From: DASVTU01 sp036387415
Lineage (GTDB): Bacteria > Acidobacteriota > Blastocatellia > Pyrinomonadales > Pyrinomonadaceae
Reading direction: 5' to 3'
NCBI GenBank assembly: GCA_036387415.1
Contig: DASVTU010000011.1
Location: 1-64,000 of the forward strand
DNA length: 64,000 nt
Each line of letters begins with the position of its first letter. Positions within the stretch are counted from its first letter, which is position 1. Positions 45,153 through 53,145 of the stretch are shown here, in pieces. Below the pieces are notes generated by a model that was not told the origin of the DNA, searched no databases, and saw only the letters and a list, made by a program, of their open reading frames with translations. Position numbers and translations under genes: made by a program.

Positions 45153-45886
45153 CAAATGTATCTCCTCAGCCCGGATAGAAAACTTTCGAAGAGCCAAACT
45201 GCCTCGTATGCTGAGCGGCGGCAGGAGGTTTCATCCGTCGAGTCGAGAGACTTACTCAAGTCGGTAAGTTCATTCCATAACGCCAATAGCTGCTCGTCCT
45301 GATATGCCTGCTCGAATTTTGGCGGGATAGAATTGATGGTCGTCGCCCATTCGCCCCGCGCAATCAGCGCCGTGAACATGAGACACTTAACCTGCCATTC
45401 AATTTCCTTAATTAACTCAAGGTATTCTCTGCGCGCCAGCATTGCGAGGATGTTGAAGGGTCGCATGGAGTGCGCACACGACTCCACGTGCAGATTGAGG
45501 AGCATGGTAGAGTCGGGCGGCGGCGGTATCTCATCTCGAAGATCGACGCCATAAAGCACATGAGCCTCATGCCTGAGGCAATGGGCTACGTGAAGGCGTC
45601 TGTTCAATATATGAACAAAGGTAAACGTCGGCAAAGCAAGCTCGAACAACTCAGAGCGTCGAACGCAGTACAACGAAAGATCACGTGGGACACATTCGTA
45701 AGCTTCTGTAATGAGGTCTAGGATAGACTCTACGTCATCCTGAAAGACCAGAACGAGTCCCCCCTTAGATAAGGCGTGCGGGTGATAGAGAATGCTAAGA
45801 AGGTGTCCCCCGAGGCGCTCGCCCAGCAGCGCCGCTACTCGTTGAACTTGACTATCTACTTTGGTCTCTTCCGCTTGCGGTGACAT
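45152..45886 (-). CDS. hypothetical protein coupled to the NTase-like gene
   Basis: 244 residues, overlapping the next start as TGATG. The N-terminal part (HLLSILYHPHALSKGGLVLVFQDDVESILDLI) has the size of a degenerate nucleotidyltransferase domain without the Gly-Ser/Asp motif; the C-terminal half is helical (LNLHVESCAHSMRPFNILAMLARREYLELIKEIEWQVKCL). Its architecture parallels its partner, suggesting a duplicated, perhaps heteromeric, pair in which only one member keeps an active-site-like motif. Function unknown. Confidence 0.55.
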   Translation of the reverse strand: MSPQAEETKVDSQVQRVAALLGERLGGHLLSILYHPHALSKGGLVLVFQDDVESILDLITEAYECVPRDLSLYCVRRSELFELALPTFTFVHILNRRLHVAHCLRHEAHVLYGVDLRDEIPPPPDSTMLLNLHVESCAHSMRPFNILAMLARREYLELIKEIEWQVKCLMFTALIARGEWATTINSIPPKFEQAYQDEQLLALWNELTDLSKSLDSTDETSCRRSAYEAVWLFESFLSGLRRYI

Positions 45887-46012
45887 CTAGATTGGATGTG
45901 GTATTACATATCTTTCGCGAGGCATACTAAGGCCGCAGGATTATACCTCTGAGGTACGTCTAGAAAAGTTAGCATATCTTAAGCGTCTTTGGATTTCAAA
46001 CCTCTTTCGCCG

Positions 46013-46032
46013 GGGAGCGTCTAAATCGTAGC
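46013..46032. repeat. third MITE-type terminal sequence
   Basis: GGGAGCGTCTAAATCGTAGC is nearly identical to the outer end of the 150-bp element (GGGAGTGTCTAAATCGTAGC). The interior that follows is different and the IS6-like remnant begins about 85 bases on, so this is a solo end or the end of a larger parent element. Confidence 0.7.
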
Positions 46033-46117
46033 GAGGTGAATGACCTCGGCTCGCTTGAGCCCGTGCCTGATCTCAACTTCCGTGTTGAGCACTCGGCCAG
46101 CGCATTCCGCAATAATT

Positions 46118-46746
46118 CGTCACTCAACGGTTTTTCGCTGGGTACAGAGATACGCACCTGAAATCAATAAACGCATTCGTCCTCATTTGAAGATGAGCGG
46201 CACGTCCTATCGTGTCGATGAGACGTACATCAAGGTCGGGAAGCAATGCAAATATTTGTATCGCGCCGTTGATAAAGAAGGGTCAACAATTGAGTTCATG
46301 CTCAGCGCGAAGCGTGATGTTTCCGCAGCGAAGCGATTCTTCAAGAATATGATGAGGGCAGAGCATTGCCGCCTTCCGTTCTCTATCAGTGTAGATAAGA
46401 GCGCCGCGTATCCGTAAGCCTTCAGTACTTCACAAGAGGAGCGAATGGTGCCGAAGGACTGCAAGCTCAGGCGCGTGAAATACCTGAATAACGTCATCGA
46501 GCAGGACCACCGTTTCATCAAGAAGAAGATGCGAGCATCACAATGCTTCAAGAGGTTCCACACGGCGGAGCGCACGCTCGAAGGCATTGAAGCGGTAAAT
46601 ATGATTCGCAAAGGGCAGGTTAAAAGATTAGCAGGAAGTGATTCACAAGGACAGGCGAAGTTCGTCGCTTCGCTCTTTCAGATCACCGCCTGAGGAAGAG
46701 CCGCCGGTAACCCTGTACGCTCTAAAATAATTTTCGCAACACTGCC
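46118..46746 (+). pseudogene. IS6-family transposase remnant with its right end
   Basis: The protein sequence is plainly IS6/IS240-type: STVFRWVQRYAPEINKR, YRVDETYIKVGKQCKYLYRAVDKEG (first Asp), SISVDKSAAYP (second Asp), then an in-frame TAA (46415-46417) and VIEQDHRFIKKKMRASQCF (catalytic Glu), ending QAKFVASLFQITA. About 70 N-terminal residues and the left end are missing. The right end ATAATTTTCGCAACACTGCC (46727-46746) fits IS6-type terminal repeats. It is inactive. Confidence 0.85.
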
Positions 46747-47067
46747 TCGCGTAGGGGATGGAGAACTCCTCATCATCAAGCGGGCGGATTAAATACTCCC
46801 GCATGACTTCAGTCGCCTATTGATAAGCAAGACATCTAACGCTCGAATTAACCCGCGCCGAGCGGGCAGCCTTCAAGCCAAGGTATCACTCAGCGATGAA
46901 AGGCATGCTATCGAGGCGTCGGGTTGAATGAGTTGTTCGTAAGTAGATCAGACATCGCCGCAGATATCTACGCCCGAAGAGTTAAAGTGTCGATCTCTGT
47001 CGGTAACTGGCATGTAGATAACACCCTACTCGTTGACCGTCCTTTCATAGAGTAGTACATTAGTAGT
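46747..47067. other. 321 bases without a gene upstream of the toxin-antitoxin pair
   Basis: No coding signal. The last part should hold the promoter/operator of the toxin-antitoxin operon: TAGTACATTAGTAGTATG just before the antitoxin ATG contains a repeated TAGTA motif. Confidence 0.35.
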
Positions 47068-47298
47068 ATGAAAGTGAAGACATCCGTTACCCTATCCGAA
47101 GATGTGATCGAAGCAATTGACGAGTTAGCCGGTGAGTCACGCAACCGCTCCGAGTTTATCGAGAATGCTCTGCGCAGCTTCATCGCGCGACACAAGCGCA
47201 ACGAACAGAACCACCGTGATGTGGAGATCATCAAGCGAAGGCATGTGCGCTTGAACCGTGAAGCGCAAGATGTACTTGCCTTTCAGGGGGAGTGGTGA
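47068..47298 (+). CDS. ribbon-helix-helix antitoxin (MazE/CopG-like)
   Basis: 76 residues. The N terminus is a classic RHH DNA-binding domain: MKVKTSVTLSEDVIEAIDELAGESRNRSEFIENAL, beta-strand then two helices. The basic/acidic C terminus would bind and neutralise the toxin. Its stop overlaps the start of the MazF-like gene (start GTG at 47292 or 47295), typical of type II toxin-antitoxin operons, and it should repress its own promoter. Confidence 0.87.
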   Translation: MKVKTSVTLSEDVIEAIDELAGESRNRSEFIENALRSFIARHKRNEQNHRDVEIIKRRHVRLNREAQDVLAFQGEW

Positions 47299-47636
47299 GG
47301 CGCGGCGAATTTTACCGGGTTGCGCATCCGACGAGTAGAGACCCGAAGCGCTTCCGCGTCTTTTGTATCGTCAGCCGGCAGGCGCTCATCGACTCCAAAT
47401 ACTCTTCGGTCATCTGCGCCCCCGTTTACACAGCTTACGACGAGCTGGCGACGCAGGTCCCCGTAGGAGTCGAAGACGGTTTGAAACACGACAGCAGTAT
47501 TCACTGCGACAACCTGATTAGTCTCCAAAAGTCAGTCCTGACGAATTTCATCGCTACCCTCTCCGCAGAGAAAATCATCGCCCTCGACTTGGCTCTCGCC
47601 GTCGCGCTTGACTTGCCACCTGATCTCTTCGGCTAA
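47292..47636 (+). CDS. MazF/PemK-family toxin (mRNA interferase type)
   Basis: 114 residues, the normal size. The N-terminal strand VRRGEFYRVAHPTSRDPKRFRVFCIVSRQALIDSKYSSVICAPVYT matches PemK/MazF (GE-[IV]-[WY] start, R-P and VV/IVS strand, S/A-x-V-x-V-x-P). HDSSIHCDNLISLQKSVLTNFI corresponds to the 'D..r.ls...l' RNA-cleaving region, with the conserved Ser/Thr near Ile-Gly replaced by KSVL. It would cleave mRNA at short motifs when free of antitoxin. The pair probably stabilises this mobile-element-rich segment. Confidence 0.86.
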   Translation: MVRRGEFYRVAHPTSRDPKRFRVFCIVSRQALIDSKYSSVICAPVYTAYDELATQVPVGVEDGLKHDSSIHCDNLISLQKSVLTNFIATLSAEKIIALDLALAVALDLPPDLFG

Positions 47637-47858
47637 GCTATTGCAGAATCAATCCAGACAAGTATGTCAAGATTGGCATCCGGCTTTATGTGGGTGACCA
47701 GACCAAGCAGGACAACGGGCGAAAGCGGAAGATAGGTTTACAACCAGACACGCCGACGCGAATGCTTCCCTTCGGGAGCACAATAGCCACAATGAAAACA
47801 GGACTATAGTATGATTTTCACTGCTTAATGCGCTGTTGACATGATATAAGGCGCGAGC

Positions 47859-48686
47859 ATGACAGAACCCGACTCATCTAGTGTGTCCGCAACTATGCGC
47901 TTGATAGGCCGTTACGGGCTAACTGAGCCGCCTTTTGCGCTTTCACCAGACCCACGTTTCCTGTACCTGACGCCATAGCACCAACGCGCTCTCGCTTACA
48001 CCAGATTCTCCATCGACGACCGGGCGGGCTTGAGCGTGATTTATGCAGACGTAGGACATGGTGAGTCTACCCTCGCTCGCAGGCTTTACGACCTCTATCG
48101 TTCCGAGCCATCGTATGAGGTTATCCTACTGACCAATCCCGATCTGTCCTCCGCCCTGCAACTCCTGAAGCGAGTGACCGACTCAGTAGACCTTCCACGC
48201 CGGAGGACGAACCTCGACCAGCTACAGGAGTTTGAAAACTATTTGGTTGAAAACTACGCGGCGGGAAAGAATACCGTTTTGATTGTGGACGAAGCACAAC
48301 TGCTCGTCGGTCAGCAATTCGAGTTAATACGGCAATTCACGAATTTTGAATCTGCATCAGCCAAGATGCTACAGATCGTCCTCATTGGTCAGAACAACCT
48401 CAGAAACAAGCTAAAACTCAAAAAGGCATTACTCTCGCGCGCCGCCAGCATGTCTACGCTTGGCCCGCTGACACCCGACGAGACGCGCGCCATGATTAGT
48501 TTTCGCTTATCAGTTGCCGGGTGTGTGCGCCCTCTGTACGAGGAGGAGACAATCAAGGAGATTCACCGCCTGACTAAAGGTGTTCCCCGAGAAATTGTTA
48601 AACGCTGCCGCACTTCCCTACGCGTGGCAGCGATGAATGAACTCGATACCGTACCACCGGAGGCTTTAGAGGATGGAGAGGCGTAA
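47859..48686 (+). pseudogene. decayed ExeA/TniB-like AAA ATPase (first copy)
   Basis: The frame from ATG 47859 reads as an ExeA-like ATPase start (GLTEPPFALSPDPRFLYLTP) and meets an in-frame TAG at 47976-47978 (codon 40) in the conserved 'TPxHxxALAY' block, then resumes in the same frame: HQRALAYTRFSIDDRAGLSVIYADVGHGESTLARRL. The Walker A lysine is Glu (GHGEST; the intact copy has GMGKST). Walker B TVLIVDEAQLL and the sensor region are still recognisable, and it ends normally. Two inactivating changes make it a pseudogene, unless the TAG is read through. Paralogue of the gene at 49501. Confidence 0.8.
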
Positions 48687-49151
48687 GCTTAAAGGTATCG
48701 CAGACCTCTACGTCATTGACGATGAAAGACGTGTTAGAAGCTCTGCCACAGTGGCAAGGCATGCCACACAGGCAAGCCCTGCCACAGAGACAAGGCATGA
48801 AGCCCCAGCCCCTGATTTACTGGCAAGTCTCCCGCCCGTAGCCGGATATCTCAAACTCGGAAATCAGATCGTTGACCATTTTCTCCCGCAGTTGGAGCCA
48901 TTCGAGCAACTAGCTTACCTTCAACTCTACCGTCACTCTCATGGTAACGGTAAAGCCTTTTGTTTGATAAGCATGCCAAAACTGGCGCGACGAACTAAAA
49001 TTAGCGGGCGGAGTCTCTGGCGGAAGGAGAGAGGACTACGCCAAAGTTCCAGAACTGTCCGGATTGTTACGGGACAGGTTTCCACTACGTTGATGAACTA
49101 GATCGCGGCAAGGGCGTCGAGAAGTGTTCCCACTCAAAGCTGAAGGCTTGA
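48673..49151 (+). pseudogene. decayed winged-helix / zinc-motif partner protein (first copy)
   Basis: It overlaps the end of the ATPase frame by 14 bases, as the intact pair does by 4. The first 105 codons align with the intact gene at 50295 (PVAGYLKLGNQIVDHFLPQLEPFEQLAYLQLYRHSHG...ISMPKLARRTKISGRSL). About 115 residues including the recognition helix are then missing, with a frameshift; the end resumes in another frame as PKFQNCPDCYGTGFHYVDEL, keeping the CxxCxGTG motif. It also carries three 18-bp repeats. Confidence 0.75.
48745..48798 (+). repeat. three tandem 18-bp in-frame repeats (GCCACA type)
   Basis: Units start at 48745, 48763 and 48781 with consensus GCCACAnnGGCAAGGCAT, encoding ATxARH hexapeptides (ATVARH, ATQASP, ATETRH). 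Each includes a TGCCAC...GGCA inverted pattern. The intact paralogue has the same 18-bp periodicity with an unrelated sequence. Confidence 0.85.
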
Positions 49152-49500
49152 ATATATTGTCAGAGACAGGCTAATAAAATAACCAGGTTTTGGAAAGACA
49201 AGACTATAAATCAATAATTTCGTAGAGTTAATATATGTTTCCGATAAAATGCGTTATGGGAATAAGATGCTACGGCTCTGAAATTAGAGAATGAAATCAA
49301 GATAATGGTATATGAACAAATAATTATCAAAAGCCGGAGAGCCAGCCGCTATACGCCTTCTAATTTGTAGAACTAAGCAATTGCTTGTCCCTCCCCAGAA
49401 AAGGAACGAACTTTTAATTACATACGTAACGTCGAATTTTACACTACTGACAGATTTATTTTCTTGTCTACACGAATTAACAGAGTTATAGTCTTGCTTT
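49152..49500. other. AT-rich 350-base leader of the intact ATPase operon
   Basis: Markedly more AT-rich than everything around it, with no gene. It probably carries the promoter and regulatory sites of the ATPase/winged-helix operon; no ribosome site stands out before the ATG at 49501. Confidence 0.4.
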
Positions 49501-50298
49501 ATGAAGATAACTGACCCTTTCTCTATCTCTCCGAATCCTAACAGTCTTTTTATCACTCCGAATCTCAAGGCCGTACTTTACCAATCGCGCGGAACTATCA
49601 ACCGCCGTCAGGGACTTGTCGCCATTCTTGCCGATGCCGGAATGGGTAAATCCACGCTCCTGCGATTCCTGTACGGGGAATTCGACTCCAAAGAGGACGT
49701 AACAGCTACCTTCATCCCGACGCCGCAGTTCCCTTCTCTGTTTGCGATGGTCAAAAGTATTTGCGCCGATTTCGGCATTGAAGCGCGGCGTTCCCTACAA
49801 GACCAGAATGACAAGCTTTTTGAGTTTCTAGCAAATGAATACTCAAACAAGAGAAACGTCGTCATCTTTATAGACGAAGCGCAACTACTCGGAAACCATC
49901 TGTTAGAAGGCGTGCGGGCAATGCTCAATTACGAGACTAATCACGCCAAGATGATTCAGGTGGTGCTCGCTGGGCAACTTGAGCTAAAAGCCAGATTGGA
50001 CGCCGAGAAAAACAAGGCCATCAAGAGCCGTATTCACTCCTACGCGCTCCTGAATCCCCTGACCGATGTGGAGATGCGGCAGATGATTGATTATCGCTGC
50101 AAGGTCGCGGAGATAACCAATCCTTTCACAGATGAAGCTCTCGACCGGATATACGAGATTACGAAAGGCATTCCCCGCCATGTGCTGAAAATCTGCGATA
50201 AAGCATACGACTACATGCACCTAAACGAGTCCAAACAGGTGACGGTTGAATATATAGACCCCGCCGCCGAAGATGCCGCCGTAGAGGTTGCCGCATGA
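49501..50298 (+). CDS. ExeA/TniB-like AAA ATPase
   Basis: 265 residues. N-terminal DPFSISPNPNSLFITPNLKAVLY box, Walker A ILADAGMGKSTLLRFLYGEF, Walker B VVIFIDEAQLLGNHLLEGVRAML, sensor MIQVVLAGQLELKARL, arginine-finger-like KSRIHSYALLNPLTDVEMRQMIDYR and a small helical lid (YEITKGIPRHVLKICDKAY). This is the ExeA/GspA group, which includes secretion ATPases, the Tn7-like TniB/TnsC partners and the XrtA-associated ATPase next to exopolysaccharide genes. Here it overlaps a winged-helix gene as ATGA and sits just upstream of an exopolysaccharide operon; a regulatory or assembly role is possible. Confidence 0.87.
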   Translation: MKITDPFSISPNPNSLFITPNLKAVLYQSRGTINRRQGLVAILADAGMGKSTLLRFLYGEFDSKEDVTATFIPTPQFPSLFAMVKSICADFGIEARRSLQDQNDKLFEFLANEYSNKRNVVIFIDEAQLLGNHLLEGVRAMLNYETNHAKMIQVVLAGQLELKARLDAEKNKAIKSRIHSYALLNPLTDVEMRQMIDYRCKVAEITNPFTDEALDRIYEITKGIPRHVLKICDKAYDYMHLNESKQVTVEYIDPAAEDAAVEVAA

Positions 50299-51038
50299 GT
50301 CGCTTTCTCACCAAGATTATCAACGAACAGCCTGGCGAGAAGAAGCCGAGCCTGACCGTGGTGGACAGCCCGTCCTCTATGGACAGCCAACCCGTCTTGG
50401 ACAGCCTGCCCGTTGAACAGACTCCCCCTCTACCAGTGGACAGGCCGCCCAAAGAGGACAGCCCGCCCACTACGGACAGCCTGTCCAACACGGACATCCC
50501 GAATTTACTCTCTACTGTGCCAGACGTTGCGGGGCGGCTGTGGCTTCCGCATCGTTATACAGACCATCTTTGTAGGTGGCTGACCCCCGATGAGCAGGCT
50601 ATCTATACACAACTCTATCGACTCTCATGGGGATGGAATAAAGATACTTGTTTCATCAGTAACCCACGCCTTAGTGAACGAAGTAATGTGCCTCTCACGA
50701 CGATGCGGCGAGCAGTTGGCAAGCTCGTGAACAAAGGTTTGATTGAGAAGACTGGACGTATTTTCGGTAGTAACATGGAGCAGGGAATTGAATATCGGGT
50801 GTTCACGTTGGACAGCCTGTCCGGTATGGACAGCCAAACCAAGAAGGACAGCCTGTCCACAGTGGCACCCAATAAAGATAAGAATAAAAAGAAAGATTCT
50901 AAAAGGGATGAGGCTACGCCTAACTTCCAGAGCTGTACAGACTGTCATGGAACAGGCTTCCATTACGTTGATGAATTAGATAGAGGGAAGGGCGTCGAGA
51001 AGTGCATGCACAAAAACCTCAAAAGCCCTCCGTCATAA
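50295..51038 (+). CDS. winged-helix protein with hexapeptide repeats and a C-terminal CxxCxGTG motif
   Basis: 247 residues. The N-terminal 70 residues include Pro/Ser/Asp repeats (VDSPSS, MDSQPV, LDSLPV, VDRPPK, EDSPPT, TDSLSN). Residues about 78-175 form a winged-helix domain similar to replication-initiator or MarR-like HTHs (WLTPDEQAIYTQLYRLSWG, ISNPRLSERSNVPLTTMRRAVGKLVNKGLIEKTG). Two more repeats (LDSLSG, MDSQTK) follow, then a basic stretch and a zinc-like SCTDCHGTGFHYVDELDRGKGVEKCMH tail. Predicted to bind DNA together with the co-transcribed ATPase. Role (replication, transposition or transcription control of the exopolysaccharide genes) unknown. Confidence 0.75.
   Translation: MSRFLTKIINEQPGEKKPSLTVVDSPSSMDSQPVLDSLPVEQTPPLPVDRPPKEDSPPTTDSLSNTDIPNLLSTVPDVAGRLWLPHRYTDHLCRWLTPDEQAIYTQLYRLSWGWNKDTCFISNPRLSERSNVPLTTMRRAVGKLVNKGLIEKTGRIFGSNMEQGIEYRVFTLDSLSGMDSQTKKDSLSTVAPNKDKNKKKDSKRDEATPNFQSCTDCHGTGFHYVDELDRGKGVEKCMHKNLKSPPS
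50361..50502 (+). repeat. 18-bp tandem repeats (GGACAGCC type), upstream set
   Basis: Units of 18 bp with core GGACAGCCnGnCC recur seven or eight times, interrupted once by a diverged 21-bp piece. The best units (GGACAGCCTGTCC) are near-perfect palindromes, unlike most coding repeats. A second set occurs downstream of the winged-helix region. Confidence 0.88.
50808..50865 (+). repeat. 18-bp tandem repeats (GGACAGCC type), downstream set
   Basis: Three more units with the same core (two of them GGACAGCCTGTCC) at 18-bp spacing, placed after the winged-helix coding part of the same gene. Confidence 0.85.
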
Positions 51039-51725
51039 TGGTCGCTCGGGGAAGGGTCTAAAATCCGATTTCTGATGACGTCACTTTCACGAAGATTGGC
51101 TTTGCCCATAGGAGTAATTTCGAGCTCTCGTGTGATTGTTCCCAGACAAAGCGTTGGGCCTCTGCGACTCAGCGACACGCGCGAGCGCGACGCGACTTTG
51201 CGTGACAGTTAGTCGCTCACCGCGGGATATTGAAGGGGCGTTCATCAGCCTACACAAGATGGAGGGGCGATTTTGAATTGTTAGGAAAATCTTCTGTTTG
51301 CCAAACACAACACTGCTGAGCCCACTCACGGCCTTCCTTGTTTCAAATTAATTTTCGCAACACAACCTCTCTTCAGGCCACGCTGTTCGAGTCTTTCGAG
51401 TTTTGTTGCAATTCTATTGTGTTTCGCATCTGTTGTTCATGTCCTTGATTTCCCGCCATTAGCTGGAACATTTATTGCTCCCTCCCTGACGTGCTCATCA
51501 ATCGTTGCATCGCGTGGCCTGAGCCATTTTGCTAAATCAATTCTTAGAAAGCATAAATGTCGCCGAATGTCGGCATAAACTCAGGATAACGCGAGTTTGA
51601 ACACGAGGTAGATAAGCTGAAGGCGAGGCGGGGAATGGCGGGATTAGCCGTTCTGTAACGTGACGCCTGTTCTGTTTATATACATTTGATGCCTATAAAG
51701 AACGAACCGGGGGATGGAAATACTT
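51039..51725. other. about 690-base spacer before the exopolysaccharide operon
   Basis: No gene. It contains an IS6-like terminal fragment at about 51344-51367 (AATTAATTTTCGCAACACAACC, compare 46727-46746) and presumably the operon promoter close to 51650-51710. Confidence 0.5.
51344..51367. repeat. solo IS6-type terminal end
   Basis: AATTAATTTTCGCAACACAACC resembles the right end of the IS6 remnant at 46727-46746 (ATAATTTTCGCAACACTGCC). No transposase is attached. It marks a past insertion or deletion event beside the exopolysaccharide operon. Confidence 0.5.
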
Positions 51726-52478
51726 ATGTCGAACAAGAGGGGAAACGCGCTTCTAATGAACTACGGGGGAATTCGCCACTTCAAAACACCGACCCAACAG
51801 CTTGTGAGTGTCGGGCATCCGGTTGACCTGCTCACAGATATTCCGAGTTTTGCTCTAGTGCCCGTGTCGCACGAAAGCGTGCTGTTGCTGTTGAAGCGTC
51901 TGGTCGATTTCCTGAGCGCAATAGCGCTGCTCCTCATACTCTCGCCGGTCTTTCTCGTCTTGGCTCTCTTGATTAAGCTCACATCGCAGGGCCCTGTCTT
52001 CTTTAAGCAAGAACGCATCGGTCATTATCGTCGCCCGTTCACGATTTGGAAGTTCAGGACGATGTTGAACGATGCCGAGTCGCGTGCGGCGGAGTTGCGA
52101 CAGAACTGCGGCGGCGATGTCTTTTTCAAGTTGAAGAACGACCCGCGCGTGACGCCCATCGGGCGCGTGATGAGAAAGTATAGCCTCGACGAGTTGCCGC
52201 AACTCTTCAACGTCTTGAGCGGCGAGATGAGCCTCGTCGGGCCGCGCCCGATTTGCGCCTTTGAAATGGAACGCTTCGGCGGCTGGAACCAGTTGCGCCG
52301 TTTCGACATGAAGCCGGGTCTGACGTGTATCTGGCAGGTGAGCGGGCGCAGCAATACGACCGACGCGGCGCGCATGAATTACGACTTGCAATACGTCGAA
52401 GACTGGTCGCTGCTGCTCGACTTCAAACTGTTGCTCAGAACCGTGCCGGTGGTTGTCAAAGGAGACGGAGCGGTGTAA
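51726..52478 (+). CDS. initiating sugar phosphotransferase (polyprenyl-P hexose-1-P transferase, WcaJ/EpsL type)
   Basis: About 250 residues from the ATG at 51726 (GGGGGATGG nine bases before); ATG 51714 is possible. One membrane re-entrant helix (VDFLSAIALLLILSPVFLVLALLIKL), then the cytosolic catalytic region GPVFFKQERIG, WKFRTM, FKLKNDPRVTPIGRVMRKYSLDELPQLFNVLSGEMSLVGPRP and a GLTCIWQVSGRS end, all hallmarks of bacterial sugar transferases. It moves a hexose-1-phosphate from a UDP-sugar to undecaprenyl phosphate, starting repeat-unit assembly. First gene of the rightward exopolysaccharide operon. Confidence 0.93.
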   Translation: MSNKRGNALLMNYGGIRHFKTPTQQLVSVGHPVDLLTDIPSFALVPVSHESVLLLLKRLVDFLSAIALLLILSPVFLVLALLIKLTSQGPVFFKQERIGHYRRPFTIWKFRTMLNDAESRAAELRQNCGGDVFFKLKNDPRVTPIGRVMRKYSLDELPQLFNVLSGEMSLVGPRPICAFEMERFGGWNQLRRFDMKPGLTCIWQVSGRSNTTDAARMNYDLQYVEDWSLLLDFKLLLRTVPVVVKGDGAV

Positions 52479-52487
52479 AAGGTGACG

Positions 52488-53132
52488 ATGAATCTGCAAG
52501 ACGCCGCCCGATTTCTGCGATACTACTGGTGGCTGATAGTTTTAGCATTTTTCGTCGGCTTTGGTTCGACCGCTCTTTTCACTTCCCGACGCGCCGCCAC
52601 CTACCGCGCCGCCACGACGCTCGTCGTCGGGCCGAGCGAGAACATCACCGCACCCAAAGAAATCGTCGATAGCCTCGATACGCTCGACCGCCGCAGCGTC
52701 GTCGCCACTTTCGCCAAAGTCCCTTCGAGCCGTACGGTGCGTGAACGCGCTGAGGCGCAGTTGCAACTCGCACGCGCGCAGACCGAACCCTATCAGGTGA
52801 AGACGGTCGTTGTGCCCGACACCAATATTTTAGAGGTTTCGGTCGAAGGCCCCGATCCGCAACTCACCGCCAACTTCGTCAACGCCATCGCCGAACAGAC
52901 GCGCCGCTACGCGCAGGAGTTCTACCTCATTTACGGAATGAAGGTGCTCGACCGCGCCGAAGTTCCGACGGAACCGGTGCGCGCCGCATGGCTGCGCGAA
53001 CTAGGCGTGGGCGGCGCAGTCGGACTGCTGCTCGGACTGCTCTTCGCGCTCGCGCTCAATTACCTGCGGCAGTGGAAGCGTGCACGCATGTCTAGACTCA
53101 GGCCGACGCAGAAAGTCGAACGCTATACCTGA
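52488..53132 (+). CDS. Wzz/chain-length-determinant-like membrane protein
   Basis: About 214 residues. A transmembrane helix near the N terminus (FLRYYWWLIVLAFFVGFGSTALFT), a periplasmic domain (YRAATTLVVGPSENITAPKEIVDSLDTLDRRSVVATFAKVP) with coiled stretches, and a second helix near the C terminus (GVGGAVGLLLGLLFALALNYL) followed by a basic tail. This is the two-helix arrangement of polysaccharide co-polymerases controlling chain length. No tyrosine-kinase domain is attached. A GTG at 52482 is a slightly earlier alternative. It follows the sugar transferase gene by nine bases. Confidence 0.85.
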   Translation: MNLQDAARFLRYYWWLIVLAFFVGFGSTALFTSRRAATYRAATTLVVGPSENITAPKEIVDSLDTLDRRSVVATFAKVPSSRTVRERAEAQLQLARAQTEPYQVKTVVVPDTNILEVSVEGPDPQLTANFVNAIAEQTRRYAQEFYLIYGMKVLDRAEVPTEPVRAAWLRELGVGGAVGLLLGLLFALALNYLRQWKRARMSRLRPTQKVERYT

Positions 53133-53145
53133 CGAATTAAAAACA

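Noticed and set aside
46207..46611. 134-aa minus-strand frame over the IS6 remnant
   Set aside because: Antisense of the transposase.
47637..47858. Short frame with NPDKYVKIGIRLYVGDQTKQ-like sequence after the toxin gene
   Set aside because: No start codon in a plausible place and too short; treated as non-coding.
48745..50865. Evenly spaced short repeats considered as a CRISPR array
   Set aside because: Units are directly adjacent or coding, 18 bp with no separate unique spacers, and there are no cas genes.
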